From contig NC_133032.1 in assembly GCF_048771995.1 (NCBI RefSeq), forward strand, positions 29,227,501 through 29,291,500: a stretch of DNA of 64,000 bases, read 5' to 3'. The position numbers and the translations under genes are program-made. Numbering within the stretch: the stretch's first letter is position 1; each line of letters opens with the position of its first letter. Under the pieces are notes generated by a model. That model worked only from the letters and a program-made list of their open reading frames with translations. It searched no databases and was not told the DNA's origin. The stretch is from Taeniopygia guttata. Taxonomy: Eukaryota > Chordata > Aves > Passeriformes > Estrildidae. This document shows, in pieces, positions 11,201-26,200 of the stretch.

Positions 11201-14200
11201 AGGAGTGTTTGGCTGGACCGATGGCTAAGGAGTGGTCCCTGTCCTCTTTTGATAAAAATAAATAAAACCTCATGTTTTTCATTGGCTATTTCAATTTTTG
11301 TGGTATTTGTAACTATGCACCTGTTGTTCTGCTGCTGTGTGCCCTTATTTTGTTATGTAATAATCCATTTACTGGGATATTTACTCTAAACCTCTGTTGC
11401 CTTTATACTAATTCACTCTCTGTCCTCTGTGAATCCTGACTGGAACAGAGTAATCAGGCCTTACAATGGGTGCTTTGCTCCATGTTTGGGCTTCCAGAGC
11501 ATCGGTATCCCTTCATTTTGCCCCCATTCCTGAACTGATAGGATTGAATGGCAGGAGATTTTCCTTTCAGATGCTGTGACCCCTAGCAGATCACTGTAAG
11601 GGAGACTTGAAACCTCAATTCTCTGGTAGGCAGGTTATCCATTCCAGGTGCTAAGAAACACATATTGCTGATAACATGGTCCATGGCACATTATTTTTTA
11701 CTAATCCTCAGGAAGACAGTGTTTTTTCCATGTATTACAGCAAATGCCCTCCAATTTCAGCCATTTTTGGTCCACAAGGAAACTGCATTATGTTTTCTGA
11801 CTGCATTCTGGTGTTTCTAGTAGGTGAGCAGTGTGGCCTTCTGCACACCGATATTTGTTGGCAGCTCTGATGGTTATTGTCAATATTTCAGGATTCAGTC
11901 TGTTGGCACAGTCTTAGTTCTCTCTAATGGATAGATCTGAGTTTCTGTGCCTCTGAGCAGGACTGGATGCTATAAACTACAATGGTGTGGCACTGAGCTT
12001 GCACCAGGACACCCAGCCTCTTGCTAGAGGAGCTCATGTCTGCCCACACCAGCAAACAGGGTCACAAAAACTGAGAGAACAAATGTGCCCAGCTGCTGGC
12101 ATAGGCAGGAGGGTGCCTGTTACCACAGGTTAGCAGCTTGTTAGCTGTGCTTGGGAGTGGTTGCTCATTCAGGAAGCGCATGTTTTGACATACTTGTTTT
12201 GCTCTTCTTCTTTGTAACTAAGTCTGTTCTTATTAACGCCGCCTCAATTTCACAGGGAAAAAAAGTTGCTATGACTAGTGTTGCAGGATAAGCTTTGTGA
12301 ATCTGGAGTGAGGGCCTTTGAAGCGTCTTTTTGGGCAACAGTTACTTGTTTGCCCAGAGCTTGGTAAAATTGGTGAAACTGCAGCAAAGATGTAGCCAGG
12401 AGGTTAAGCTGGTTTATGGTTATTGTCATTTTCTTTGCTGTAGGTACTTCAGTGAAGGAATATAACTGCACTTGTGACCTCTAATGAGATCTTTATATCT
12501 GATCACAGCAACAATTTATTGAAACAGTTGGGGCAGCTAACAATAAGGAGCTTCCTTAGGGATTTCAGTGGCAGATAGCCTTATTTTGTGTTGCTTCAGG
12601 TGGAAATAATGAACTTGCTGCAGTCATCAGCTCTGTAAGTGTTCACAAAACCATTACATCATAGCTCGACAAAAAAAATTTTGTACACTGATTATTTTTT
12701 GTGACAGGGTGTGAAAACATTTCCTAAGGCCGATATACCTTTAGTGGTTTGCCCTTTATGCTACAATAAACTGAAAGAGAATGTGTGTTAAAGAATATCC
12801 AGCACTCAGCTCCACAAATACAGGCTTTCCTAGCTCTTGTGACTTCCAACAGGATTACTGGCTTTGCCCAGCACAGCTGCAAGTCTGGCTTGATGTCAGC
12901 ACTGACTAATAGACAGGTGATACTTAACTTCAATTCTCTTATATTGCAGAAAATATATTGTGTGGTTCATTAATTTCTTAATCAAGTATGTCCATATGTG
13001 TGGTGAGCTTTACAGACTGTATTTTTCAGGACAAATATTTTAAAATTTACTTCAGTTATACAATTAGAAATTTTAAAAAGAGGATGTTCATGTACTCGGA
13101 GGAATGAAACCGACACACTGTCTTTTTTTTCCTTTGTTCTTACTTTTAGTCTTTTGAAAGAGTTTTAGTCGAAAACAAGCTGCATGGCCTTTCTCCAGCT
13201 CTCTCGGAAGCCATCCAGAGCATTTCTCGCTGGGAACTTGTCCAAGCTGCACTCCCTCACGTGCTGCACTGCACTGCAACGCTGCTCTCCAACCGGAACA
13301 AGCTAGGTCAGTGCTCGTGTGAGCTTGTTTGCCATTATTGAAGCTATCAGTAAAAATGGGACAGATTGCTTCTCAGGGTGCCAACAATTTACAAATCCTT
13401 AGAATACTAATTAGTTTATTCTGGGGGTTGCCTTTCTTGACTTGCCTTTCTTAATCTGGGGGTTGTCTTTCTCATTTATGGGAGGGTAACCTGTGAAATC
13501 TTCCCCAGTGAAGTTAGTGGTCTGATGAGCTAAAGAGTCAGAGTAGTTCAATAACATTTTGCAAGTTATTTCCCAGCAATAGTAGAACTTACTTGATTTA
13601 GCACCCAGTGAGCATGGATTCCTTGAAGGAATATATATTTCTTTCAGGGCATGCTGCAGTGGTCAGTTGCAGATGGTACTTTTAATATCTTCAGTTTTGG
13701 GGGATTTTTCTTCATATTTTTCTTTTTATTTAGACCAATGCACGTGACTCTTAGCGGATAGCCAATTAGACAACAGAGAGGCAGATCCAAATCCAACTTA
13801 CTTTACTTACTTTTGTACTGGTTTCAGCAGGAATTTGCTTCCTGAAACATGCCAGTAGGGAACACTAACAAGACACAGATTAAGCACCTTGCAGTGCTCA
13901 CTGACATTTTGTGTTATTCAACAAGTCAAACAGACAACACTGTTGAGTTAGTTTCTTTTGGGACCACTCTATGTCCATGCTGCTGTTCTTGCCCTGCAGC
14001 TGACATTGCAGAGTCTGATCTCCAAATGCTGGGAAATAAATGGAGACTTCTGATTTAGGAGGTTTCAAATATAATGAGACAGAATGTTGGTGCTTTTCAT
14101 TGTAGAATTTTAATTTTCAAATGCTTATCTGTGAGTTGGATGTCCAGCCTCCAGTGCAACTCTGAACAGTATCATTAATGGAAGCCCTGTGAAATAATGT

Positions 14201-17200
14201 GATGGATTTTTCCATGCAGGACATCAGGATAAGCTTGGAGTAGCTGAAACAAAGCTGCTTCACACTCTTCACTGGATGCTGCTGGAAGCTCCTCAGGACT
14301 GCAGCAATGACCGATTTGGAGGAGACAGAGGCTCCAGCTGGGGAGGGAGCAGTAGTGCCTTTATCCACCAGGCTGAAAACCAAGGATCACCAGGCCATCC
14401 CCGGCCCAGCGCTGGGACTGATGAAGAGGAGAATAACAGAAGGAAGTTCTTCCAGAATTCCATGGCCACAGTAGAGCTGTTTGTGTTCCTCTTTGCTCCC
14501 CTCGTCCACAGGATTAGAGTAAGTGGTGCAGTGATGGGGTTCTTGTGTGGAGACAGCTCTCTGAGCAGGAAAGGAATGGTTCTGCCTTTGTACTTGTTAT
14601 TTAATTCAGCTCACAGTGCACACTGGGGTAACTGCTGGAAGAATACGGCTGCCATTGGGAAGAAATTCTTCCATGCCATGAACAGTCACTACAGCATCAG
14701 GCAGGCACAAAGACAAAAAAATACAAAGTAAACCATTCTTAGCCTTTGGCAACGGCAAAGATCTGTGGCCTCTGTGAAGTCTCTGGGATCCTGAAAGCTG
14801 CAGGAAGGATTATGAGCTTTAACTTGCTCCAGTGATTCTCAACCATTGCTAAGAAAAACCTTGCTGGACTTTCAGGGATTCCATGATGGGGCTGCCACTG
14901 GGTTGATGCTAATTACCAGGACAGTGTTATAAACATGGCAGTAGCAAAGGCAATGGAGCATTCCTTTGTTCTGAAGTGTGCAGCAGGCTGCAGGCCTCCT
15001 GTCTACTGGGGTTCCTCTGTTAATTTTATCCTGTGTGCATCAGCTTTGCAGAGTGACGTGATGAAAAGACATTTTCTTCATGCTCTGACTCCTGCCTCTG
15101 GGAGGCTGCCATTTAGCCTTTATGTTTCCAGCTAGGTTTTGAAAAAGAGTAGGTCCTTGAAAAAAGGACTATAAAGTAATGAATTGATGGGGCTGTCTGT
15201 CCTAATCCTGCATTCTATGCTGCAACAGTTGAAGAAGGTAGGAAGGAACAGGAGATAAAGGATAATCTTTTGATTAAAGCAGGTAAAAGCAAGACTGGAG
15301 AACTAGATTCTTTCTCTACTCCTGCTACTGAGTTCCTGTGCAGTAATGTTTAATTTATTTAGCCCAGATTTTTCGTACTTGTTTACTAGTTGTCTGTAGG
15401 CTACTGGGACAGGACAGGAAGAAACACTGAATTCTTCCCAGCACTACACACAAAAATGCAGGCTGCCATTTGAATAAATGGAATGAAACTGGGGTTAGAC
15501 CTTGGCTATTAGAGATTGGAATTCCAATCTTTTATATAAATCTTTCTGGCATGTTCTGTTCAATATGGGGTTAATAACAGTACCTCAAGTTTACCTTGAA
15601 AATCTGAGATCTCTGGAATACTGTGGTGATGAACATCGAAAAGCCAATTAAAATATGCACATTTCTGTCATCAAAACAAAGTGCAGGAAAGGACTTAAAA
15701 TGAGACATGTAAATGGTACATAAAGTGTTATGTTGTCCTCTCTGTCTTCTAAGTCTCAGGGGAAGAGCACTACCTGCTCAGATAGCCAAAGTAATACATG
15801 GGCTCAAGGAAGATGACACATGTTTGCATAGACAGACCTAAACTATTGAATTCCTAACTTCTGGGAGGATTTGTGTCTTGAGCAAAATGTTTTTAAATCA
15901 GGCTTTGGGGGCTGCATGTAATTCTTTAACTGTAGGAAGAAGTGTTGGCACGTCACCACAAGCTGGCAGTGCCAAGTGAAAATGCAGTGTCACTGCTAGC
16001 AGGGTCTGAAAGTTTTGCATGTTGCTGTTAGTAGAAACAGGAATTAAAACTAAATTTAAGCCAAGCTTGTGAGTTGATTATGATGAGAGAGCACTAACAG
16101 AGGGTAGGGAATAGAAGGGCTGGGGAGCTACAAGCAGTGGGTTCCTGCCATTCCTTTAGCTCTGTCTGCATCATCCATTCCAGTGCCAAGGCATCTGGGG
16201 CTGTCTCAATAGGAGAGTGCTGTGCACCTGTGATTGTACCACCAAAACTGCTGTTACCATGTTTGTTTGCCACATGGGGGTAGCTGGGGCTGTACTGACA
16301 TCTGTGTCTCCTAATGTAGATCTGACATGAGGTCAAGTTAAGTGCATAGCTGCACCTTGATCCTACTAAGATTTATTTGTGTACTAATTGATATGATTTC
16401 AGCTGCTTGCCTGTGTAAAACAGTGATAGCATAGGTGGAGTAGTACCAGTGTCTCTGTATTGACAGAGTTCAGGTGCTAGCCATGCTAATGGTAACACAA
16501 TAATGTGTACCATGACTTCATAGTTATCTGTTACATGTTACCTCAATTTCTAAGTAATGCTTTAATATTTAGGATTCTTTTGGGGAAGAAGTTCAAGTCT
16601 TAGAGTGTAAATCCCAAAGCTGAGCTTGAATACTAAACATAAAGTGGTTACGTATAATTAAAAGGAATACTTTGTGACAGGAATGGCCTTTTATATTACG
16701 CCTTAATGTCCAGGGAAAAACAGTGTTCATTGATTAGGATATAAACTTCACTTGAAAAAAGCCTTTGTATATTGTTGTACTGACATTTCCCTGTGATTTT
16801 TTTTTTGCTAGCCATAATTTACCTGTATAGAGCCTGCTGAGCATTGTCAGTAGCCCTTGTATTAGCATATACTGACTGGACAACTGCACATGGTATCCCT
16901 TATTTCTTGTAGGAAATGACAGGCTTTGCAGACTGGAAACAAAGTTCTGTTTTTCTCTTCAGGAGTCTGACCTGACGTTCCGGTTGGCTAGTGGCCTTGT
17001 CATTTGGCAGCCAATGTGGGAACATAGGCAGCCTGAAGTTTCTGCCTTCAATGCTCTTGTAAAACCCATCAGGAACATCATTACAGGTCTGTGACTTTGC
17101 TGTGGGGGTGGAGCTCCTGAGATCTGGGAAACCTTTCCCTTTGTTTGCCTGATGCTGCCTTTCCATTCTCTATATGAAGGAATATGTTGATCTGCAGGAA

Positions 17201-20200
17201 CTGGTCAAACCTTAGAGCAGTTTAAGGTTGTTTCCCCTCAGAGTCAACTGAAATTTGCATAATAATTAAATAGGAGAAGGGAGAGCCATCACAAATACGG
17301 AATTTGTAACTTTTCAGTGGAGTTATCATTTCTGTCAGCTTCATATAATTTCTGTTAGTCTTATCTTCCTTAGTTGCTGAGAAGGGTGAAGACAATATCT
17401 CACAGCAGGCTGACATGAGTGAGGAAATCTTTCCCAAACTGGCACTGGACAAAAATGAACAGTGAGGAGCACAGAGGTGGTCCTACTATTTAAAATTTGG
17501 TCTCCAGCATGTTATGAAATTAGAAAAGGTAATTTCAAGAGAGTCCAGTGAAGGCCTAGATTGTAAAGTCACTTTTGGATACTGGAAGGGGTTGCTTATC
17601 CTTTGTGCTTCAGCCATAGTGAGGTTGGAGTTGGGTGCTTAGGCTTCCAAGGCTTTGGCTTCCAAATCTTTTTGTCTGGCCTAGTGCTAAAAAAATATTT
17701 TTACTGTTATGTTTTAGACAAAAGTTTTTTTATAATTCCTGCAAAGTGATGAATTGAAAGTGAGCAGGGTATACTGCTGTACCATTGCTTATAGCTCTCA
17801 AAGGCACGGTACTCTAATTTTTACCATAGTGAAAATGTAATTCACTAGATTAGATTTTTTCTGGTAAGTGGTCATTTTGGATGTCATATTTTGTTATGAA
17901 GACTCTGTAGACCTACTGGGACAGTCCAGAAATAAAAGGGTTCAGGCCTTCCAAATGATTTAAAACAGTCTTTTACATCTTGCTCTCTGTCCCTCTGCTT
18001 CAACTTCTAGAATTAAAATACAGTATTTCAGACCTGGAACTAACAAGGGAAATTAGTACTAAGTTTTCTTTGACTATTGGATTTTTTTTTCTATAGGTCT
18101 ATGTGGGGTCAGAAAATGCCTAAAAATAGTTTCAGAAGTAAAGTCTGGAAGGAAAGTGCTCCGTTATGCTTTGAAAGTTTTTTCAGCAGGACAGAAATGC
18201 TAATTGGAATGAGGTCTTTTATGTCTAGAAAGATGCTGCTATCTTAGCATTTTCTCAAACTGGGAAAAAATAAAATCAAATTTACTTAAATTTTCCTTCA
18301 AACAACAAATTAAAAAAAGTAATGAAGAAGCTTTGCAGTATTTGTTTTGCAGTCAGTCTGGTTCAAAGTCATATCTGCACAGCTTTCAGCAGGATTTCAA
18401 GATTTGTCATCCTAGTCTGTGTGATACCCTTGGTCTGCTACAGAATTACTATTCAAACTTTGTGTTACAGGCATATATTTCCTGTGCTGAAGGCATTTGG
18501 CAGATTGGAAATCACAGTACACTTTGAGTGATGTAACCTAGAAGAGGATCTGAATATATGTAATATATATGTAATATATATGTATATATACACATATATA
18601 AATATGTAGATATGTAAAATATATGTAAAAATAGGATGCAGAACTCCAAAATAAAAGGCACTGCTCTGCACAGGAAAACACAATTGATGGCAAATGAATT
18701 CAGGATGAAATTTATGGAAAGAATTTTAAAAACTAACCCAGTCCTATTTTCTTTTTATGGCTATGACTAGTGCCTAGGAAGTTTGCAGCAGATAGATGGC
18801 TGGTTTTGTTTTCTGGTTTATGCTTTTATTATAATACTTTATAATAGGTGCATTGTACTGTAGGAGGCATTTCCTGAAATGTCCTGCTTTGACTTCTTTC
18901 CTCAGCCAAGAGAAGTTCTCCCACCAATAATCAGAGTGTCACTTGTGAATCCCCTAATCTGGACAGTGGACATACTGAGGTAAATTCTGTGGTAAGATGT
19001 GACAAGCTTGAATAAGGTGCTGAGGGAGGGGGGAATAAATATTGAAAGAGAACTTGGAGTTACCACCCTAAAGTATTTTATCCCCAGAAATTAGTTATTC
19101 ACAGCTGAGGCTCTCAACTTTGTTGTGGTGGAACCAAAGGGTGTGGGGTATGACTATCTGGATCTCCTTGGCTTTATCCTGTCTTATAGGATGGGAGCCT
19201 GCTCTTGTATATGGCAAGAGGGTTGGAGCCTGATTTTGAGGTCCTTTCTGTCCCAAATTATTCTCCTGGACAAGAGAGCTGTACAATGTACAATATACCC
19301 TTTGCCTGTACAATGCCTTGTATTGAGAAGTCCCAGTTTTGATCAGTTTTTCCTTGATATTATGGTGTAAGCAACTGTCATGTCTAAGCTCAAATTGCAG
19401 TTATAAGACTAAAATGGGAGAGATGAAGATGTTTTATTATTTATCTCTTATATTTATGCTTTAAGATTTAAATATGTTTTGAATATTTTCTTTTTTGCAA
19501 CTATCCAAAGGGTCTGCAGGTAGTCTGTGAGACAGCACAGCCAGATCCTGTACCTCCAAAGGCTTCTGGTTCAGCATGTCATCCTGGAAATTCCTTGGAG
19601 GGAAGTGTATCCTCCCAAACATCCCAGGAGAGAAGTACTGCACATCCCAGGTACAAAGACCTTCAGGAGAAACTTGGGCTCATGTGATTCAGTGGTGGAG
19701 GTCACACAAGTCCATCTTGCATGCACTTCTGTCTGGACATGCTGAGGGTGCTGGATGTTGGTATCAAATTCCTAAATCAACAAATCTCAGTTCTGGGTGA
19801 CAAAAAAGATGGCAGCACTTGTTACTTAACACTGTTTTCTTCAGAGAAATTTCTAGCTGGCCTGTTGGGACAGTTTTTTTGGTCTTTTCTAGAATGTTGG
19901 AACTAATGACTCAAAAAATAACCTTCAGGTTCACCCCTTCCAGGCTAAATTTAGCTTCAGACAACTGGTATATTATCTGGTTTCCTTCTGAACAGATTTT
20001 CTTTCCCCCAAGCAAAGAAGTTCTGCAAGCCTCTTTCCACTGCCTTCATTGTGCCTTCTTTGCATCCTGCTGCATGGAAGCTATGCAAACATGCTTCCAG
20101 CTTGTCCTGCAGTGTTCAGGCTCTGGTTTCCAGCTTGACACTAATAAATTCATCCAGATTTGGGTGCATAAAAGTAGAAGTAGATTTTCACTTTTCCAGA

Positions 20201-23200
20201 AGTGCTGGACACTCAGTAGTGGCATAAAGTAAATCAAACTGATGAGTAATTTCAGAGATTGTGGAGAAGGAGGGCTGTAATTTTAAGTCTCCACGGATTT
20301 AGGAGTGTCACTTGAACACCTGAAAACTCTGGTCCTGTTGCTTACCTCTTTTGAGAAATGTCATATCCAAAACACTGCAGTCTTAAGAAATGGCTTCATT
20401 ACAGTGACAGAAATATAGGATAGAGTGACTTTCTGAATGTCAGCTAGGAACAGCTCTGATCTCTCCAATAGGAGCTCAGGGCAGTCTTTCACTGGTGCAA
20501 AGGAAAAAGCTATTCCTTAAGGCTCTCATCTCATCAGGAAGCTTCCCTTGGGATTTTTTTATCAAGCCTGGTGTCAGTTCTGGATCTGTATTTAATTTGT
20601 ATTAATGTGAGCCAGTAAAACTGAAGGTGGGGACAGAGCTGCCTTTCTGTGTGAACACTACTGCTCAGAGAGTGCACAGCTGTAAAAAATAAGCAGCCTT
20701 TTAAGAAGACAGAATCAGGTAATCAATTTATCAAGCAGGATCTGGTGGTTTCCATGGGGATGAAGCTTCAGACAGGCTTTGAAGAGAGCATCATTATGCC
20801 TCCTCATTTGCAGAACTCATTGATGAGTTAAAACTGTACAGGGAGCTTTGGTTGCCAAGCAACAGATAACTGTGGAACAAATGTTGTTTACTCTGCTTAC
20901 CAACAGCCAAAGTATTCCTTTGTCCTTGGCCAGGGGTTGAAGGAAGGCTACATTTCCACTTTCCCTGCAGTCACAGGCAACCATGAGCCGATTATGCAAG
21001 CACTAGATTTTCCTCTAAATGAACTACAGAATTTAATTTCTGGTCTTCAGAAACAGTCTAAACAAATGGCTTGTTCTGATCCTAGCTGAGTGTTGCTCCT
21101 CCATGCAGTGTAATTCTCCACATAGAGATGATTCAGTTTAATCCTGAACCAAATAAACCACAGCCCTTTATGCAGCTGCTACCTTGAACAGGCTGCCTGG
21201 GAAATAGACTTTGCAGGAAGGACTTTAGTTACAAATATTTCATAAGGAGAACATGCCTTGCTCCCAGCCTGTGTCATGCCTCAGGTTTGCCTGTGCCACA
21301 GATAGGGGAGCATGAAAGTGTTTATTTAGCCCCAAACACTGCTCAGGGTCCTGCAGAGACCAGGGAGCAATGCCTCACTTTTCACAGTTGCTACTGGGAT
21401 GACAGGTTTTATTTCCTTTGCTAGGATAGTTTGAGTATAATTCTGGCTTTTTGCAGGCTAGACCTATGTGGCACAGCCTAAACTTTGACAAAACCACCCT
21501 TCACATCAGGTTTATGGGGAAAATGTTACAGCACATTCCCATTTCATGTTGTTTTCTTTCCTAATTCAGTTTTTCAGGTTTTTGTGACAGCTCATTTCAA
21601 AGTTGTCAAACTTGCAGTCTTTTTACCTGGACTACAGCACTAGGGGAGAAACTTTGAGTCTGTGTATTTCATATAGAGTGTCATATGCTGATGCAGTCAC
21701 CAAGTGCCTCCAGCATTGGCTTGTGGGGCTGGCAGCAAACCAGCTCTGCAAGTCTGAGCTCTTGATCCATGGGTTGATCCAAGCCCAGCCTTGACACCTG
21801 CTCCCTGTTTCCAGACATGTAAGATGGAGCAGGGTTCATGTGATTCCAGTTGGTGTCAGTGTTCCATTCATACTTCTTTCTCCTTTGCCAGTTCCATGCC
21901 TGCCTTGGAGGCACAGGGCAGAGGTCCAGCAGAGCACTTCACTTCAGCACTCAGAGGTTCCATGGGTCAGTATTGCTGCTGTTCCCTAAGGCTCTCCTGG
22001 ACCGTGGCCTTGGACCCATTTGTTCAGAATGTGGTGGAGATGGGGATGACCTGTCCACACTGTTTGCATGCTGTTTTGCAGTGTTGATAATAAAAATGGC
22101 TTTTAACAAAAAACAAAACACCAGCTTGATGTTCTTGTGATGATTCTCAAATGCCTGAGAATATAGTACCTGAAAGTACTCTTCATTTTTATAGAGCTCC
22201 AAAATCCCAGAAATAGCAGGTCACAGAGATGTGTTTCTACTATAGAGTGGAAACTTTCAAAATGTGTATTCAGCAGACCAAAAAAACCTGAAAAAATGTC
22301 CAGAGTTCCTGCACTACCCCCAGGATTTCCCACCTTCTCTTACCATGTGATTTTCATTCCTATGACTCCCTTTCACTTGCTGCTTTCACTTGCTGCTTTC
22401 TGACAGATTGTCTCCTGACAGCTAGTAACTGTCCAGCGGGTAGATCAGGCAAGTTGTACTCTGCTGGAAGTACAGTGATATAAAAGATTAGGAATAAAAA
22501 GTTTGGGGCAATTTATTGCAAAAACATTGGCTATGAGTGCCATATAACTGCCTTTGAAACCTGAACTTTCTAGAGTCTCATTTTTGAAGCTCACTACAGA
22601 TGTTTTGCTTTTGTGTGCACTAATTTTTATGATACTTAGGAAATTCCATATTAAAATCCATTGGGAAATTAATAGGGCAATAAAACTATAGTGAGGGCTT
22701 TAAAGGGTGCTTTTCTCTAGAATGCCTCAGCAAAGAACACCCATAATGGCGAATTTTATTTATATAGGAATCAATTTAATTAGCTTAAAAGGTTAACTAA
22801 TTTAGCTGCCTTGCCTGCTTTTTCTTAAGTAATGCCTGATATGTGCAAACATAAACTATTCCTAAATATGTATTACTAGTATTAGAATTGCAGATGCTCA
22901 AAGGTTGTCTGTTTCCTGCTGAACAAATTACTCAGCACACTGGAGGCTTATCTTCAGCTCACAGTTTAAGAAAGCACCCCTATCCAAGAAAACACTTAAC
23001 AGCATGTACTGGAGTCCTCTGGTGATCTGAAAGCTAAATATCCAGTTAGATGCCTTCAATAATGCTCTCCTCAGTTAGGTACCTTAATCCCAAAGGACTT
23101 TATGCAGAGAGCTGAGTATCTAAGAAGGCATAAAGAATTTGAGGATTAACATTTCTGCTCCTGCTTTTTGGAACAGGGTGTCCTTGGTGATCCCACCGTG

Positions 23201-26200
23201 CCAGAAGTCTCGCTACGCCACGTACTTCGACGTGGCTGTGCTGCGCTGCCTGCTGCAGCCACACTGGTCCGAGGAGGGCACGCAGTGGTCACTGATGTAC
23301 TACCTGCAGAGGCTGAGGCACATGCTGCAGGAAAAACCAGAGAAGCCACCCGAGCCTGAGGTCACCCCTCTGCCAAGGCCTCGCAGCAGCTCCATGGTGG
23401 CTGCTGCACCCTCTCTGGTGAACACCCACAAAACCCAGGTGAGCAGTTGCTGTCAGTAAGAAAGTAATGCTGTTGTGGTGATGCCGTGAAGTGATTGCTG
23501 AACAAGTAGTGATGGGCACAGCTTTGGTATTGGCTCACTTGCATGGAGGTCAGATACTTGCATCGATTCAGAAAGAGACCATGAGAGCATTGAGTGCTTT
23601 GAAGGCAGAATCTGATGCAGAGGGTCAGACCTGGTGATTGCTGGAAGCTGGAGTGTTGATTTGGGGCAATTAATCTGGGGTGAACTGGGATAACATTAGT
23701 TTTTAATGTGAAAATGTCCTTTTAATGTGAGAATGTACTAATGCAGTTGCCAGAAGATATGGTTACCAATGCCTTTGCAGTACTGTGTAATGGTCAGGAC
23801 TCACTGAGCTGCTCTGGTGTACTCCCTCAAATGGCAGAAAAGGACCTGGGTTTGGTACAGGAATACACACTTCAGACAAACAGTTGTGTTAAAATATGGA
23901 ATTAGACTTGGCAAACAGTGACAGTGAGCAAAGGCTCTCCATGTTGTTACTTCTTCCACTGTTATTCTTATTACATAACTTTTATATTTGCCAAAATAAT
24001 CTTAGTAGAGAAACTGTCCTGATAGGTGTCCACTATTGCTCCCTGTTTGCTGGACAATGAACCCTGTACTCTTCTCCTTAGTGCAGTAAAGACCTTTGTA
24101 TTTAAGCTTAAATATTTTTTTATTTTGTGTTGTTCACCTGTTACAGGGATAAAAGGGGGATGTTGTGGTTTCAGTTAATCTCTTTATGGATTTGTGCTAC
24201 TTTTAGGTTTTGCCCTCTTTTCCTGTCATGTGCAGCAAATGCTGATTTACTTAGTTGATGGAGCTGCCTTACAAAATTTAGCAGGGATTCTATTTTTGCC
24301 ATCCAATATTATGACACAGTCGAATAAAATACCTGTTCATTTTGCTATCAAATGTTTTATTTTGAGTTGGAAATCTCAGAATTCGGGGTGTTATTCCTAA
24401 AAATGCTGCTTTCAGGGCTCTGACAGATTTTGATTGGAAGGAAGGTGAAATATCTTTTCTCCAGTAGACCCCAGATGCTCAAAATGTAGACGATAAGCAT
24501 AAAAAATGTAAATATTGCTACTGTTAGTTTTAGATCTCAGGACTTTATAGACATTTTTACCATTATTATGAGAGATGGTGGTTACTTGTAGTTCTAAGGA
24601 CCCAGCAGCAGCAGTATTGTTTGAATTGTATTATACTTCAGTGTAATTTACCAGAATAATCAGCAAACTGATGATCCTGCACCTCCCTGAGCTTCAGCAA
24701 AACTCTCACACTTCCTGTTGGGTCTCTGTGTGTAAAATCACATCTTGGATGTAAGCTTGGGGTGAAGCAGTGGGGCTTGAGAGGACATGAAGAATATCCT
24801 CCATGTATTGCCCAGTAAGCTGAATAGCAAAGTAAGAAGAATTTCAGTGCAGCATTCAGGCACTCTTTGTTGCATGGGAAAAGAGGGGGGTTAGGTGGAA
24901 TGTGAATAAAGTGAATACTGTCTGCCTCTGAAAAGTGACTTTGGTGTAAACATGTTTCAGATGGGGCTACATGTGATAAAGGAAACCTGTGTGGCATTTG
25001 TATGCAGCGAATTCACTGTTAGGGCAGGTGTAGGATGTGGAGCCTTCAGACCTTCACAAGCTGCTACAGTCTTGCACTTCCTCTGCAAGAAGAAAACAAA
25101 AATTAATCATAGCACCAATGCAGCTGTGGTGCAGTGCTCACTGCAATGCTGATGGAATGCCAAGAGTCTCAAGTGTGCTATCCTGAGAGCTGAGAGAAGT
25201 ACTAATGAGCTGGTACACATACAGTCATGCAGGAAGACAATAGGAACAACAAAATCTAGAGGAGCACCCCCCAAACTCAAACTATTTTGCTGTCTTATGT
25301 TATGCTTATGGTAATTGCCATGTAGCCTACTGCACAGAATAGCCATGTTTTTAATCACTCTGCATCAGGAGTGATTAATTAAAATGCATTGTATACCATG
25401 CTGTAGATTCAAAGTAATTCTGTGATTTGCTTCTCTGGTGTTGTTTGCTTGATACCTACCCTGTGCAGATTTCAAAGCTGGGATTGTGTCTCAGTAGGGC
25501 CTACTCTGTCTTTTGCTGATCATAAGCCACCTACTAAAACACTGATTTAGTAACTAGTGGATAAAGATACTTAATCCAAAATAAATTCATACAATGTTTT
25601 ATAGCCAGAGGAGGCCAGAGAGCTATAAAAGCTAAGAAAAAAGCTATATGGAGTACTTGCTGGCCTCACTGTTGAGAGTGGCTGGGGTTAAATCCTAATT
25701 TACTATGTATCCTCTGAATCTTTAGTCATATGTGCAAAGTGGTAGATAAGCAGGTGTTTGTACTACAAACAGTGGTGAAGAGGAGCCTTGCTGCTGTGTG
25801 TCTCCTACATTCTTGTGCTGATAAAATTTAGAGGGAGAATTCAAGGGTAGTCTTTGATTAGTCTGAAAAGTCTCTGAAAAATGTGTGATCCCCAGTATTT
25901 GGTACTGCAAACACTGGAACTGGTGTTAGACTTCAGCTGCACAGATTGTCACTGGGTTCTGCTGGACCTTGTGTGCATAAAACTGCACACTTGTGGACTA
26001 CAGAAGCTGGGTATCTAAACCTGTCATAGTGGTCACTTCATCTATCCCTGACATATGGCTATCTCTGCATTGAAAGCAAAAAGGTGTTTTAACATGACCC
26101 ACTTCTCAGCAGAATATTTCTGGTGGGACAGGAAAGAACAAGAGCATTCAATTGGAAAAAAGCTGATATTTAGGCAGATGAAAATTACCCTGAGAGGATT

